Shown here one piece after another: positions 19,213 to 26,399 of a DNA stretch of 59,463 nt. The DNA is taken from assembly GCF_001528745.1 (NCBI RefSeq), contig NZ_BCNS01000140.1, forward strand, positions 1 to 59,463, written 5' to 3'. The notes under the pieces are model-generated. The model was not told the origin of the DNA and did no database searches. It worked only from the letters and a program-made list of their open reading frames with translations. This DNA is from Marinobacterium profundum (GTDB lineage Bacteria; Pseudomonadota; Gammaproteobacteria; Pseudomonadales; Balneatricaceae). A program made the translations under genes and the position numbers. How positions within the stretch are numbered: the stretch's first letter is position 1; each line of letters starts with the position of its first letter.

Positions 19213-19719
19213 ATGGAATCACGAATAGAGGTTTTTGAAGGCGATATTACCCGCCTTGACGTCGATGTGGTGGTAAATGCTGCCAATGAATCCATGCTCG
19301 GGGGTGGCGGTGTCGACGGTGCCATCCATAGCGCCGCAGGGCCTGGGTTGCTCAGTCACTGTCGTACCCTGGGGGGCTGTAAAACGGGCCAGGCCAAGCT
19401 GACGCCGGGCTTTGATCTGTCCGCCGGCTGGATTGTGCATACGGTGGGGCCTGTTTGGCGCGGCGGCGAACAGGGCGAGGCGCAGTTACTGCAAAGCTGC
19501 TATCGCACTGTGTTTGAGTGCGTGCAAGGGCTGGATATCGAGTCGATCGCGTTTCCGGCCATTAGCTGTGGTGTCTATGGCTATCCTGCGCCCCAGGCGG
19601 TGCAGATTGCGGTAAGGGCAGTGCGAGCCGAGTTGGCAGTGCGGGCGCAGCCACTGCGGGTACTGTTCTGCTGTTTTGATGCGCCCATGGCGGCGCTTTA
19701 TCGCCAGGCCATGAAGTAA
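19213..19719 (+). CDS. ymdB: Macrodomain protein, probable O-acetyl-ADP-ribose deacetylase
   Basis: A 168-residue macrodomain of the YmdB/MacroD type, which hydrolyses O-acetyl-ADP-ribose and removes mono-ADP-ribose from proteins. The ligand-binding elements are clear: [19 protein letters not shown], then [16 protein letters not shown] and [17 protein letters not shown] with further purines precedes the ATG. A GC-rich hairpin follows. The symbol is given by similarity of type; the physiological substrate is not known here. Confidence 0.9.
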   Translation: MESRIEVFEGDITRLDVDVVVNAANESMLGGGGVDGAIHSAAGPGLLSHCRTLGGCKTGQAKLTPGFDLSAGWIVHTVGPVWRGGEQGEAQLLQSCYRTVFECVQGLDIESIAFPAISCGVYGYPAPQAVQIAVRAVRAELAVRAQPLRVLFCCFDAPMAALYRQAMK

Positions 19720-19771
19720 GCGACCGCAGGACGTCGTGCGCGTACGGACCTTAAAAGCAGGCAATGCAAAA

Positions 19772-19792
19772 CCGGGCACTCAGGGTGCCCGG
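19772..19792. terminator. Hairpin between macrodomain gene and ibpA
   Basis: CCGGGCAC and GTGCCCGG with a five-base loop lie between convergent genes. The T-tract is poor on the plus strand (CTGTCTGT), so this is a weak or bidirectional terminator candidate. Confidence 0.45.
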
Positions 19793-19816
19793 CTGTCTGT
19801 GAAGCTTAGAACTGTC

Positions 19817-20251
19817 CTACGAGGCCATGCTTTCGATCTCGATCAGGCGCGGCTTCATGGCTTCAGGTACTTCGTGTACCAGGTCCACGTGCAACAGACC
19901 CTTGTCCATGCTGGCCTTCACGACCCTCACATGGTCGGCGAGCTGGAAGCGGCGCTCAAAATTGCGCGCGGCTATGCCCTGGTAAAGGTATTTGCGCTCG
20001 TCGGCGGCATCCTGCTGTTTCTGACCCACGATAATCAATATGTCCTGCTCGCTCTTGATGTTGAGCTCAGAGTTGTCGAACCCGGCAACCGCCATGGTGA
20101 TGCGGTAGTGGTTCTCGTCCAGCAGTTCAATATTGTAGGGCGGATACGCCGGCTGGCTCTGTTCATTGCGGCTCGCGTTATCCAGCAGGGAGGCGAGGCG
20201 ATCAAAGCCAATGGCGGAACGGTACAGGGGGGAAAGGTCAAAATCTCTCAT
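19817..20251 (-). CDS. ibpA: Small heat-shock protein IbpA
   Basis: A 144-residue Hsp20 holdase that binds aggregating proteins in inclusion bodies and hands them to DnaK/ClpB. The opening [19 protein letters not shown] is nearly that of E. coli IbpA; the alpha-crystallin domain runs from about 35 to 125 and the C-terminal IEI anchor motif is present. I chose ATG 20251 because GAGGA lies seven bases before it; the ATG two codons upstream is too close. A sigma32-type promoter and a structured leader precede it. Confidence 0.95.
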   Translation of the reverse strand: MRDFDLSPLYRSAIGFDRLASLLDNASRNEQSQPAYPPYNIELLDENHYRITMAVAGFDNSELNIKSEQDILIIVGQKQQDAADERKYLYQGIAARNFERRFQLADHVRVVKASMDKGLLHVDLVHEVPEAMKPRLIEIESMAS

Positions 20252-20316
20252 GGTCATATCCTCGTTGAGCAATATGTTAGGTTCCCGCAGTCTGCGGGCT
20301 GGCAAAACGCGAACCT
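20252..20316 (-). promoter_or_regulatory. Candidate ROSE-type RNA thermometer of ibpA
   Basis: On the minus strand the leader can form an outer AGGTTC/GAACCT pairing (20279-20284 with 20311-20316) enclosing CCCGCA/TGCGGG. TTGCT lies just before the GAGGA ribosome-binding site, as in ROSE elements where it masks the Shine-Dalgarno sequence at low temperature. Assignment rests on position, gene identity and this motif. Confidence 0.55.
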
Positions 20317-20343
20317 TCATCGAAGCGATCGCGTCTGCTTACC

Positions 20344-20372
20344 TATATGAGGATGACCAGAAGTATTTCAAG
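20344..20372 (-). promoter_or_regulatory. Sigma32 heat-shock promoter of ibpA
   Basis: On the minus strand CTTGAAA (20366-20372) is followed after 13 bases by CCTCATATA (20344-20352), close to the sigma32 consensus CTTGAAA and CCCCATNT. Confidence 0.7.
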
Positions 20373-20457
20373 CGCGCCAAATGCAGAATTTTCTAGAGGC
20401 ACTGGGCGAGGAGTGTTCTGCTCTCGGTCGTATCGCAGGCAGAGCAGAGGCGTGGTT

Positions 20458-20892
20458 TCAGCTATTGAACTGTTCCGGGTCGTTGGTGATGGTGACATCA
20501 ACGCTGGGGCTTGGGATGCGAAAATCGTACACGCGCTCCCAGTCGGACCCAGGCTGGCGCTCCCATACGGTGCCGGCATTGAACGCCAGCTTTTCCTCAA
20601 GGCTGTCATCCATGCCGTAGAGCTTTTCCAACGGTACGGGCGTCATGTTGACGACGTCGTCCTGCAGGTAGGCTTCGTCTTCATAACCACTGAACAGGCG
20701 CCAGCCGGTATCGTTGAGGTGCTCCGGAACGCTCTTGTACATAAAACGTACGGGCAGTTTCTCCTCAAAAATCATGCGGGATACCAGCGCCAGAAAGCCG
20801 CTCTTGGTCTGGCCAGTTTCAGTGCTGCCAGCATCGTCGCTACGGGCGTTGCTGCTGTTGCTGCTGCTGTCGGGAGTAGTCGCGTCGCTCAT
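20458..20892 (-). CDS. DUF2185 (Imm33-like) protein
   Basis: A 144-residue soluble protein with a low-complexity Ser/Thr/Asn start. The conserved DUF2185 body from about residue 35 contains PVRFMYKSVPEHLNDTGWRLFSGYEDE and ends in DVTITNDPEQFN. The fold family includes bacterial immunity-like proteins, but most stand-alone members have no known function and no toxin gene is nearby. It lies upstream of ibpA on the same strand with an independent heat-shock promoter between them. Confidence 0.75.
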   Translation of the reverse strand: MSDATTPDSSSNSSNARSDDAGSTETGQTKSGFLALVSRMIFEEKLPVRFMYKSVPEHLNDTGWRLFSGYEDEAYLQDDVVNMTPVPLEKLYGMDDSLEEKLAFNAGTVWERQPGSDWERVYDFRIPSPSVDVTITNDPEQFNS

Positions 20893-21230
20893 GGGGGCCT
20901 CCGGTAAAAATGCTGACGCATTATACAGTGAATACGCACTTGAATGCAGGCAAGTGGCCGGGTCGTTGTGGCAAGGCTGTGATTTTCAGTGACCAGTCGG
21001 CTCCCGACAGCCTGGTATCAGTGCAGGAGGGGCAGCCGTCGCCGCACATGGTGCGTAAAAGAGAGCGCAAGCCCGTCGTTACGTTGAAAAGCTGCACGGA
21101 CGCGGGAGTATCCCGCTAAGAGGCTGAGTATCCGCAAGACTACCGAGCGGCTCCATCAGCCGAAGATCGCTTGGTGCCCATAGCGGACATTGCCTGCGAG
21201 TACTCTCTGTGCATAACTCACCCTCAATTA

Positions 21231-21246
21231 CTGTGCGTTTATACAG
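21231..21246. promoter_or_regulatory. LexA (SOS) box without an evident target gene
   Basis: CTGTGCGTTTATACAG matches CTGT-N8-ACAG, and the flanks give TACTGT and ACAGTG, a strong gammaproteobacterial SOS box. The nearest plausible gene on the plus strand starts about 290 bases away. Confidence 0.75.
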
Positions 21247-21418
21247 TGTATTAGGCGCCATTCGGCCTTATGGCGCGTTTTGCAGCATTCATGTGCTCAA
21301 TTCTGGCTGGTATTAGGAACAAAAATGATCCAATATCAATGAATTATGGATTGGGGCCTGTTGGATACTGCGCACGGCCCAGCACGCATACACGCATGCT
21401 CGTTTTCAACGGAGGAAA

Positions 21419-21493
21419 ATGGCTGTGGTACCTCAAATATCTCTCATATTCAGTCGATTAGCCTCTCTTGACGACGTCGTGGTCTGCGCATAA
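21419..21493 (+). CDS. Possible 24-residue leader or relic peptide
   Basis: An ATG three bases after GGAGG opens 24 codons, beginning MAVVPQISLIFSRL, and ends just before the inverted repeat upstream of the nuclease gene. It could be a leader peptide, the start of a truncated gene or chance; nothing identifies a function. Confidence 0.2.
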   Translation: MAVVPQISLIFSRLASLDDVVVCA

Positions 21494-21538
21494 ACGCGCA
21501 TGCGCAGTATTAAAATGTTAGAGCGCTAGGAGAGATAT

Positions 21539-22696
21539 GTGGCTACCGCATCTCGCACTGTTAACCCCTTACATTTCGAGGACCTTGAGCCGCGAAGGTT
21601 TGAGGACTTAGTTCGCCAACTTCTCTACGATTTTCGGGACTGGCGCGCACTTGAAGCGACAGGGCGATCTGGATCGGATGATGGATTCGATGCGAGGGGA
21701 TGGGAAGTCATAAATCACCAACTTCTAGAGCACGAAGACGAAGAGGATCTAGACCAGAATGCCGTGCCATCGTATAAGGACCGTATTTGGCTGATTCAGT
21801 GCAAGCGGGAGAGAGTTATCACTCCGAAGAAACTAGTTGGTTATCTTGAAGATATAAGCAAGGACGAACTTTCTAACCTACATGGATTGGTGTTCGTAGC
21901 TGCTTGCGATTTCAGCAAAAAATCACATGACGAATTCCGGAAATGGTGCGTCACGGCAGGTCTAGAAGAATTCCAACTTTGGGGTAAGGCCGCGCTCGAA
22001 GATTTTCTTTTTCAGCCCCGGCAAGATCACTTATTGTTTGGCTATTTTGGAATTTCTCTACAAATACGCAAGCGATCTCTAAAATCGTCACTGCGCGCGA
22101 GGCTCGCCACAAAGCGACAAGTAATCAGACTCATCGGTGGAGTTCAAGGTCGAAGCCGCAACCCTATCTTGCTTCGCGATGCTGAGGCAACTCAGTATCC
22201 ATATTCAGGTGAAATAGCCGATGTCCATAAGCGGCCTTTGTGGGCTGTTTACTATTTTCTCGGTCATTATGAAAGCGGCATCAAAATCTTGATTCGCTCC
22301 CATTTGGCTTATGTGAAAGACGGTGCTAATGAATGGGATGCGATGGAGAAGCTCAGGACGAACCAACATTGTGATGACCCCTGGGCCAAAGAGGTTGATC
22401 GGGACCTAGACGCAAAGGTGCGTGCTATTTGGGAAAAGGTTCCCAAGGAAAATCAGGCGTTTCTAGAAGTGGTGGGTTTGGTGCCTTACGACCAGATATT
22501 GGCAATCGACGAAGCAGGAGATGAATGTTGTAATCATCCGCACGTCTATCTGCAATGCAGTGAAGAATCTGGATTATTTGGTGGTGGTGCCTACGCTGTT
22601 GTAAGAACGGCGCATTCCTATTCGGAGTATGAGTATGAAGCTGAGCTTACAAATCAAATTCTGTATTTCCCCCAAAAATACCGTAGCAGGGGGTAA
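21539..22696 (+). CDS. PD-(D/E)XK (Mrr-like) nuclease domain protein
   Basis: A 385-residue protein. The N-terminal ~150 residues resemble Mrr-type restriction endonuclease domains: FEDLEPRRFEDLVRQLL, then GSDDGFDARG and, after a spacer, WLIQCKRE, giving the D...QxK arrangement of PD-(D/E)XK enzymes. The C-terminal ~200 residues match no family I know. AGGAGA precedes the GTG start. There is no methyltransferase, helicase or specificity gene beside it, so it is not a standard restriction system. A core-site-like GTTAGAG 21 bases upstream and an attC candidate downstream suggest an integron cassette. DNA cleavage and a defence role are inferences. Confidence 0.7.
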   Translation: MATASRTVNPLHFEDLEPRRFEDLVRQLLYDFRDWRALEATGRSGSDDGFDARGWEVINHQLLEHEDEEDLDQNAVPSYKDRIWLIQCKRERVITPKKLVGYLEDISKDELSNLHGLVFVAACDFSKKSHDEFRKWCVTAGLEEFQLWGKAALEDFLFQPRQDHLLFGYFGISLQIRKRSLKSSLRARLATKRQVIRLIGGVQGRSRNPILLRDAEATQYPYSGEIADVHKRPLWAVYYFLGHYESGIKILIRSHLAYVKDGANEWDAMEKLRTNQHCDDPWAKEVDRDLDAKVRAIWEKVPKENQAFLEVVGLVPYDQILAIDEAGDECCNHPHVYLQCSEESGLFGGGAYAVVRTAHSYSEYEYEAELTNQILYFPQKYRSRG

Positions 22697-22898
22697 TAAA
22701 TGGGGTCAGAATAGATTTATTAAGAAAAACATATTTTGCCCCCAATTGTGCTTCTGGCCAGATCGGATCATAATCCCGGTGCTCGTCGGCTGATAAAACA
22801 TTGAAAGTCGTTCGTTTCGCTCACTGGGACCTCAAAAGCTACGCTTTTTCGGCCCTTTAATGTGGCGTTAAGTTTCACTAGTTATCGAGTGAGGTCGT
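22697..22898. other. Spacer with attC candidate between cassettes
   Basis: It begins with GGGGTCAGAATAGATTTATT, a kind of motif often seen near REP-associated transposase genes, then the first attC candidate (22789-22873). No coding potential is seen. Confidence 0.5.
22789..22873. other. Integron attC site 1 (candidate)
   Basis: The right core GTTAAGT (22867-22873) fits GTTRRRY exactly, preceded by GGC. The L' arm CTTTAATGT (22855-22863) pairs with ACATTGAAAG (22798-22807), leaving one unpaired G, the extrahelical base expected in attC. The left core (around GCTGATA) is degenerate. The next gene starts 31 bases after the presumed crossover, a normal cassette spacing. Confidence 0.6.
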
Positions 22899-23171
22899 AT
22901 GACAAAGAAAGTTGAAAGGTTCCCATTCGATAATAAGAGCCGCCAAAGGTTGAACCTCAGGAAAGGAATAGTGCCATGCCAAGTATCAAGTAGGTGGCTC
23001 CAATTTCCAGAAAATAGCTACTCATGTTCAAGTGGCGATTACATCACTCTCAATGTTATGACATCCACGCTTACAGATGATTTAGAAGAGCGCGAATCGA
23101 AGATTTGTGAGATAGTCCTTTTAAGAGAAGACATTGAAACTATGTTGGCAGCATGCAAAACAAAAACTTAA
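22899..23171 (+). CDS. Integron-cassette protein of unknown function
   Basis: A 90-residue soluble protein with several charged stretches, no signal peptide and no motif I recognise (NLRKGIVPCQVSSRWLQFPE, then a DDLEERESKICEIVLLRED helix). It is AT-richer than the core genes. GAGGTCGT precedes the ATG. It lies between two attC candidates and its stop codon overlaps the left core of attC2, the compact layout of mobile gene cassettes. That layout supports it being real despite its size. Confidence 0.65.
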   Translation: MTKKVERFPFDNKSRQRLNLRKGIVPCQVSSRWLQFPENSYSCSSGDYITLNVMTSTLTDDLEERESKICEIVLLREDIETMLAACKTKT

Positions 23172-23226
23172 CAAACGCGTCAATTAGGGCGCTCGCAAAC
23201 TCGCGCCTATTACGCTGGCGTTATGT
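23166..23226. other. Integron attC site 2, Vibrio-repeat-like
   Basis: The left core ACTTAAC (23166-23172) fits RYYYAAC; the right core GTTATGT (23220-23226) fits GTTRRRY except one position, as in the Vibrio cholerae repeat. The arms GCGTCAAT and ATTACGC pair with one extrahelical C, then AGG and CGC continue the stem. The left end TAACAAACGCGTCAA is almost the start of that repeat. Total length is 61 bases. Confidence 0.78.
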
Positions 23227-23242
23227 TTAAAAAGGAGGTCAA

Positions 23243-23518
23243 GTGAATCTATCAGAAGATGTACTGAAAAAGCTAAATCAATGGATAAAATCGGAAACAT
23301 GGCATAGCGATCATGATCTTGATGCAGAAAGATTTTATGGCTTTATTGATGCTTACGAAAAAGAAAATGGCCCTCATATATCTGACGAGGCGATACTGGC
23401 AGAAACAATTGCTATCCAAGGTGGTATCGATACATCCAGTCAGCTCTTTGATGTAATACTAGAGAGAGTCTCATTGATGTATACCATTTTAGATTTTGTA
23501 AAGTTCACACATAGATAA
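23243..23518 (+). CDS. Cassette-type protein of unknown function
   Basis: A 91-residue acidic, probably all-helical protein (MNLSEDVLKKLNQWI; ERFYGFIDAYEKENGP) without a family I recognise. AAGGAGG precedes the GTG start, and the gene begins 22 bases after the crossover point of attC2, as expected of the next cassette. No attC follows its stop within about 100 bases, so the cassette may have been truncated or its attC disrupted. Confidence 0.6.
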   Translation: MNLSEDVLKKLNQWIKSETWHSDHDLDAERFYGFIDAYEKENGPHISDEAILAETIAIQGGIDTSSQLFDVILERVSLMYTILDFVKFTHR

Positions 23519-24090
23519 GTGCAAAAACATAATCGGGTAGCCGAGGGTTTCTAGCCCTCAGCCCCCCACAACACCCTGCATGCGAGCCCGGAATTTCGGG
23601 GACAGTATACCTATTTCCCAGCTCATCAATGTCCGCTTTGTGCCGTTAGCGGCCTTCACGATTGCTTCGACTGGTAGTAGGTCTCCGGAGCAATTCCAGA
23701 TGCTTAAAGTAACCACACGGGTCCCGTTAGGGCAGGTAATCGCTCCTGCATTGCCTGCATACCGGCCATCCATGGCCGTATGCCGGCGAGTACTGAAGTG
23801 CATTTTTCGATCAGGCCAGGCAGGGGCGAGGCATGGATGCCGAGCCGCAGATTCGGCACAAGGATGTGCCGTCAGCTGCGCCCGGAAAATCGGTCCAGCG
23901 CGCAGTGAAAAGGCTTCATTGGGGCGCATTCTTCAAGGTAAAAAGTCTTGCTTACTTAACTTCGGCCGTTCGAAGAAAAGTGAGTCGCCGGGAGGCGAAA
24001 GCGAGATTGTCCGACAATAATAACGCTTCAATAATTCGACAATTTTGAAAGACGGATCTCCAGGGCTTTTTACTGTCCGCCTCAGGGAAC
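23519..24090. other. Non-coding region with mobile-element debris
   Basis: A hairpin GAGGG/CCCTC lies at about 23544-23561. The motif GGGGACAGTATACC follows near 23599-23612 and is reminiscent of sequence around REP-associated transposases. Next comes an inverted copy of the dispersed palindromic repeat (23735-23795), then GC-rich spacer. Reading frames here lack ribosome-binding sites and known features, so I call no gene. Confidence 0.5.
23735..23795 (-). repeat. Inverted copy of dispersed palindromic repeat
   Basis: The complement of this stretch matches 18500-18560 at about 50 of 61 positions, including GCCGGCAT, GGCCATGGA and AATGCAGGAGC. It contains the palindromic core CCATGG. Confidence 0.75.
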
Positions 24091-25008
24091 TTAAGCGCTC
24101 GCATGTTTTAATCTTCGCCAAATGCGTCCGTCTATAGCGGATAAGCCCAGTGCAATGAGCGCCATCCCCACAAAATGGACAACGTCCAATGTCTCGTTCA
24201 GAAATAGTGAACCCAGCAATATTGCCGAGACAGGCACCAGTAATGTGACCAGCAGCAGGTTGGTTGCCCCTGTCGATTCCAATATTTTGAAATAGAGCAC
24301 ATAGGCAATAGCAGTGGAGAGCACAGCAAGCCCAATAATGGCGGCCCATGTTCCCAGGCTGGACGCAGTAATATCGAGGGGCCCGTCTGCCACTAGGGTG
24401 ATGGGCGTCAATACGAATGCCGATGCAGTGACCTGGCCCGCTGCCGTTATGATGGGGTTTATCGCCATTATTTTAAATCGACGGCCATATACGCCGGCAA
24501 ATGCATAAGACACAGCCGCTGCAATGATGGCAACCTGCGCCAGCAAGCTATCACCGAGAGCGGGCAGGCCGATCATCACAACAACGCCGAGAAAACCGAC
24601 TGCCACACCCGCAAGCTTCAATGACGTTGCACGCTCGTCTGCAAGCAGCACTCCGGCGACAATAACGGTGAATATGGGGGTCGCAGCGTTAAGAATCGAT
24701 GCCAGCCCGGATGCGATTTGAGTTTGGCCCCAGACTATAAGAGTAAATGGGATGACATTATTCAGCAGTCCCATTCCCAGAAAAGCCAGCCAAATCCTCA
24801 GGCTTTTTGGCGGGCACAGTCCCATCATCAGAGCCATACTCCACAATGCTATGGCGGCCAGTCCTACCCTGAGCGTAACAACGGTCAATGGAGGCAAGTC
24901 GGCAACAGCAACACCCACAAAGAAAAATGAGCCCCCCCAGAGTACGGACAATATGGTAAGCATTGCCCATTCACGCAGGCCCATTGAGGTGTTTATCGCT
25001 GAACTCAT
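24091..25008 (-). CDS. EamA/DMT-superfamily transporter
   Basis: An inner-membrane protein of about 305 residues with ten predicted spans in two EamA repeats, typical of drug/metabolite exporters (N-terminal SVLWGGSFFFVGVAVADLPPLTVV; LNNVIPFTLIVWGQTQI; second repeat with STAIAYVLYFKILESTGATNL). The substrate is unknown. I prefer ATG 25008 over a GTG four codons upstream, without strong ribosome-binding evidence for either. It is divergent from ada, and the shared gap holds an Ada box, so alkylation damage could affect both. Confidence 0.85.
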   Translation of the reverse strand: MSSAINTSMGLREWAMLTILSVLWGGSFFFVGVAVADLPPLTVVTLRVGLAAIALWSMALMMGLCPPKSLRIWLAFLGMGLLNNVIPFTLIVWGQTQIASGLASILNAATPIFTVIVAGVLLADERATSLKLAGVAVGFLGVVVMIGLPALGDSLLAQVAIIAAAVSYAFAGVYGRRFKIMAINPIITAAGQVTASAFVLTPITLVADGPLDITASSLGTWAAIIGLAVLSTAIAYVLYFKILESTGATNLLLVTLLVPVSAILLGSLFLNETLDVVHFVGMALIALGLSAIDGRIWRRLKHASA

Positions 25009-25145
25009 AGTGAGTAGCACTCTCGCGTTAATTCATTTTGGAATCAGCTTAGCGATAGCCCGAAACATAAACCATCCGATTCTTGCGCCTCAATTTATTT
25101 ATCCATAATCAGCTATTTTGATCACGAGGAGTTGGCAAGAATGAA

Positions 25146-25158
25146 AATTATGCAGCAA
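25146..25158 (+). promoter_or_regulatory. Candidate Ada box
   Basis: AATTATGCAGCAA fits AAT-N6-GCAA, the site bound by methylated Ada at the E. coli ada promoter, 70 bases before the ada start. Confidence 0.5.
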
Positions 25159-25228
25159 AAAACGGATGGTAGCCGCAATAGAAATACGGTTACATAGGTG
25201 GTAACAACCTTTAGGTACAGGTAATTCC

Positions 25229-26293
25229 ATGTCCATGCCCTCTGAAGAGGAAATGCAAGCAGCCATCGCTGCAAGGGACCAATCCCTTGATGGGCATTTT
25301 TTTTATGGAGTTATCACGACGGGCGTTTTCTGCCAGCCATCGTGCTCTGCTCGGGCTGCCAGGCCCGAGAACCTGAGGTTTTTTTCAAGTATTGAAGCCG
25401 CCATGCTGGCTGGCTTCAGACCCTGCAAGCGCTGCCAGCCTGCTGATGGCGTAGCACGAGTTGAGCGGCTGGTAACGGTTGCCCGCTATATCGAAGATCA
25501 TGCTGCTGAGCGAATGACGCTTGCGAGCTTGGCTGCTATAGCCGAGTTGTCTCCCTCCAGGCTGCAACGAATCTTCAAAGCAGCATTTGGTGTTTCACCC
25601 AAAGCCTATCAAGACGCTGTTCGAATGCGACACTTTAAGCAATCGTTGAAGGAAGGTGAGGGGGTGACTGACGCAATTTTTGCATCAGGTTTTGGCTCCC
25701 TTAGCCGCGTCTACGGCGAGGCTAGCCGTAATATAGGCATGACCCCCAAAGCATACCGGGCAGGAGGCGCTGGTGAGATGATCACCTACGCTTGTCGCAA
25801 CACGGCTCTTGGACTAATGGCGATGGCCGCTACAGATAAAGGTGTGTGTTTCGTACACTTTGGCGATGATGAAGAGTCACTGATCGCAAAGCTGAAAGAT
25901 GAGTTTCCCAGTGCCGAGCTGAGTGTTTCACCTGCTCAGGCAGCACCTGAGCTTGATGCCTGGATGCAAGCGCTGGAACAGCATATCAGCCAAGGCGCTC
26001 CCAGGCCTGACTTGCCACTTGATATGCGAGGTACCGCTTTTCAAATGAAAGTATGGCAATTTCTGTTGAGCATTAGAGAGGGTGATGTGCTCAGTTACAC
26101 TGAGTTGGCCGCGCACATCGACAAGCCAAGGGCGGTTCGGGCAGTGGCATCGGCATGTGCCAAAAACCGTATAGGCGTGCTGATTCCTTGCCATCGAGTC
26201 CTAAGAGGGGACGGAAGTCTGGGTGGATACCGCTGGGGACTGGAGCGCAAACGAGCATTATTAGACGCGGAAAGGGAGCGACGGACGCGATAG
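25229..26293 (+). CDS. ada: Ada, DNA alkylation repair and adaptive-response regulator
   Basis: A 354-residue fusion of the same length as E. coli Ada. The N-terminal Ada zinc domain has the four cysteines in GVFCQPSCSARA and CKRCQPADG; the first accepts methyl from phosphotriesters and turns on the regulator. An AraC-type helix-turn-helix lies at about 80-185, and the O6-methylguanine methyltransferase domain carries the acceptor Cys in IPCHRVLRGDGSLGGYRWG. A second ATG two codons in is possible. With the upstream Ada box it probably controls itself. Confidence 0.95.
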   Translation: MSMPSEEEMQAAIAARDQSLDGHFFYGVITTGVFCQPSCSARAARPENLRFFSSIEAAMLAGFRPCKRCQPADGVARVERLVTVARYIEDHAAERMTLASLAAIAELSPSRLQRIFKAAFGVSPKAYQDAVRMRHFKQSLKEGEGVTDAIFASGFGSLSRVYGEASRNIGMTPKAYRAGGAGEMITYACRNTALGLMAMAATDKGVCFVHFGDDEESLIAKLKDEFPSAELSVSPAQAAPELDAWMQALEQHISQGAPRPDLPLDMRGTAFQMKVWQFLLSIREGDVLSYTELAAHIDKPRAVRAVASACAKNRIGVLIPCHRVLRGDGSLGGYRWGLERKRALLDAERERRTR

Positions 26294-26399
26294 CAACAGC
26301 AGATGCGTTGCAGCAGTGGGCGGGCCGGGGTTGAAAGCGCTAAAGGGCATAGTGACAGCGCGCTCGCTTCAGCGTGCTGCCGGCCGCGTCAACCATGAA

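Larger units (their letters stand above)
20893..21538. other. Intergenic start of accessory island
   Basis: No convincing gene. It holds a strong LexA box (21231-21246), a hairpin GCGCCAT/ATGGCGC at 21255-21276 followed by GTTTTG, a possible 24-codon open frame (21419-21493) and an inverted repeat CTGCGCAT/ATGCGCAG at 21484-21507. Immediately before the nuclease gene is GTTAGAG (21517-21523), which fits six of seven positions of the integron core site. Confidence 0.6.

Noticed and set aside
21484-21523. An attC site directly upstream of the nuclease gene
   Set aside because: The inverted repeat CTGCGCAT/ATGCGCAG and GTTAGAG are present, but no left core or extrahelical-base arm pairing was found. 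It is only core-like.
23540-23600. Group IIC intron tail next to the cassettes
   Set aside because: The hairpin and following CCCCCCACAACACCC recalled intron-associated sequence, but I could not fold a domain V or find an intron reverse transcriptase.
23519-23620. A third attC site after the last cassette gene
   Set aside because: I looked for RYYYAAC and GTTRRRY cores with paired arms and found none within about 100 bases.
23580-24020. Open frames in the region after the cassettes
   Set aside because: They cover repeat sequence and mobile-element debris, overlap each other in different frames and lack ribosome-binding sites.
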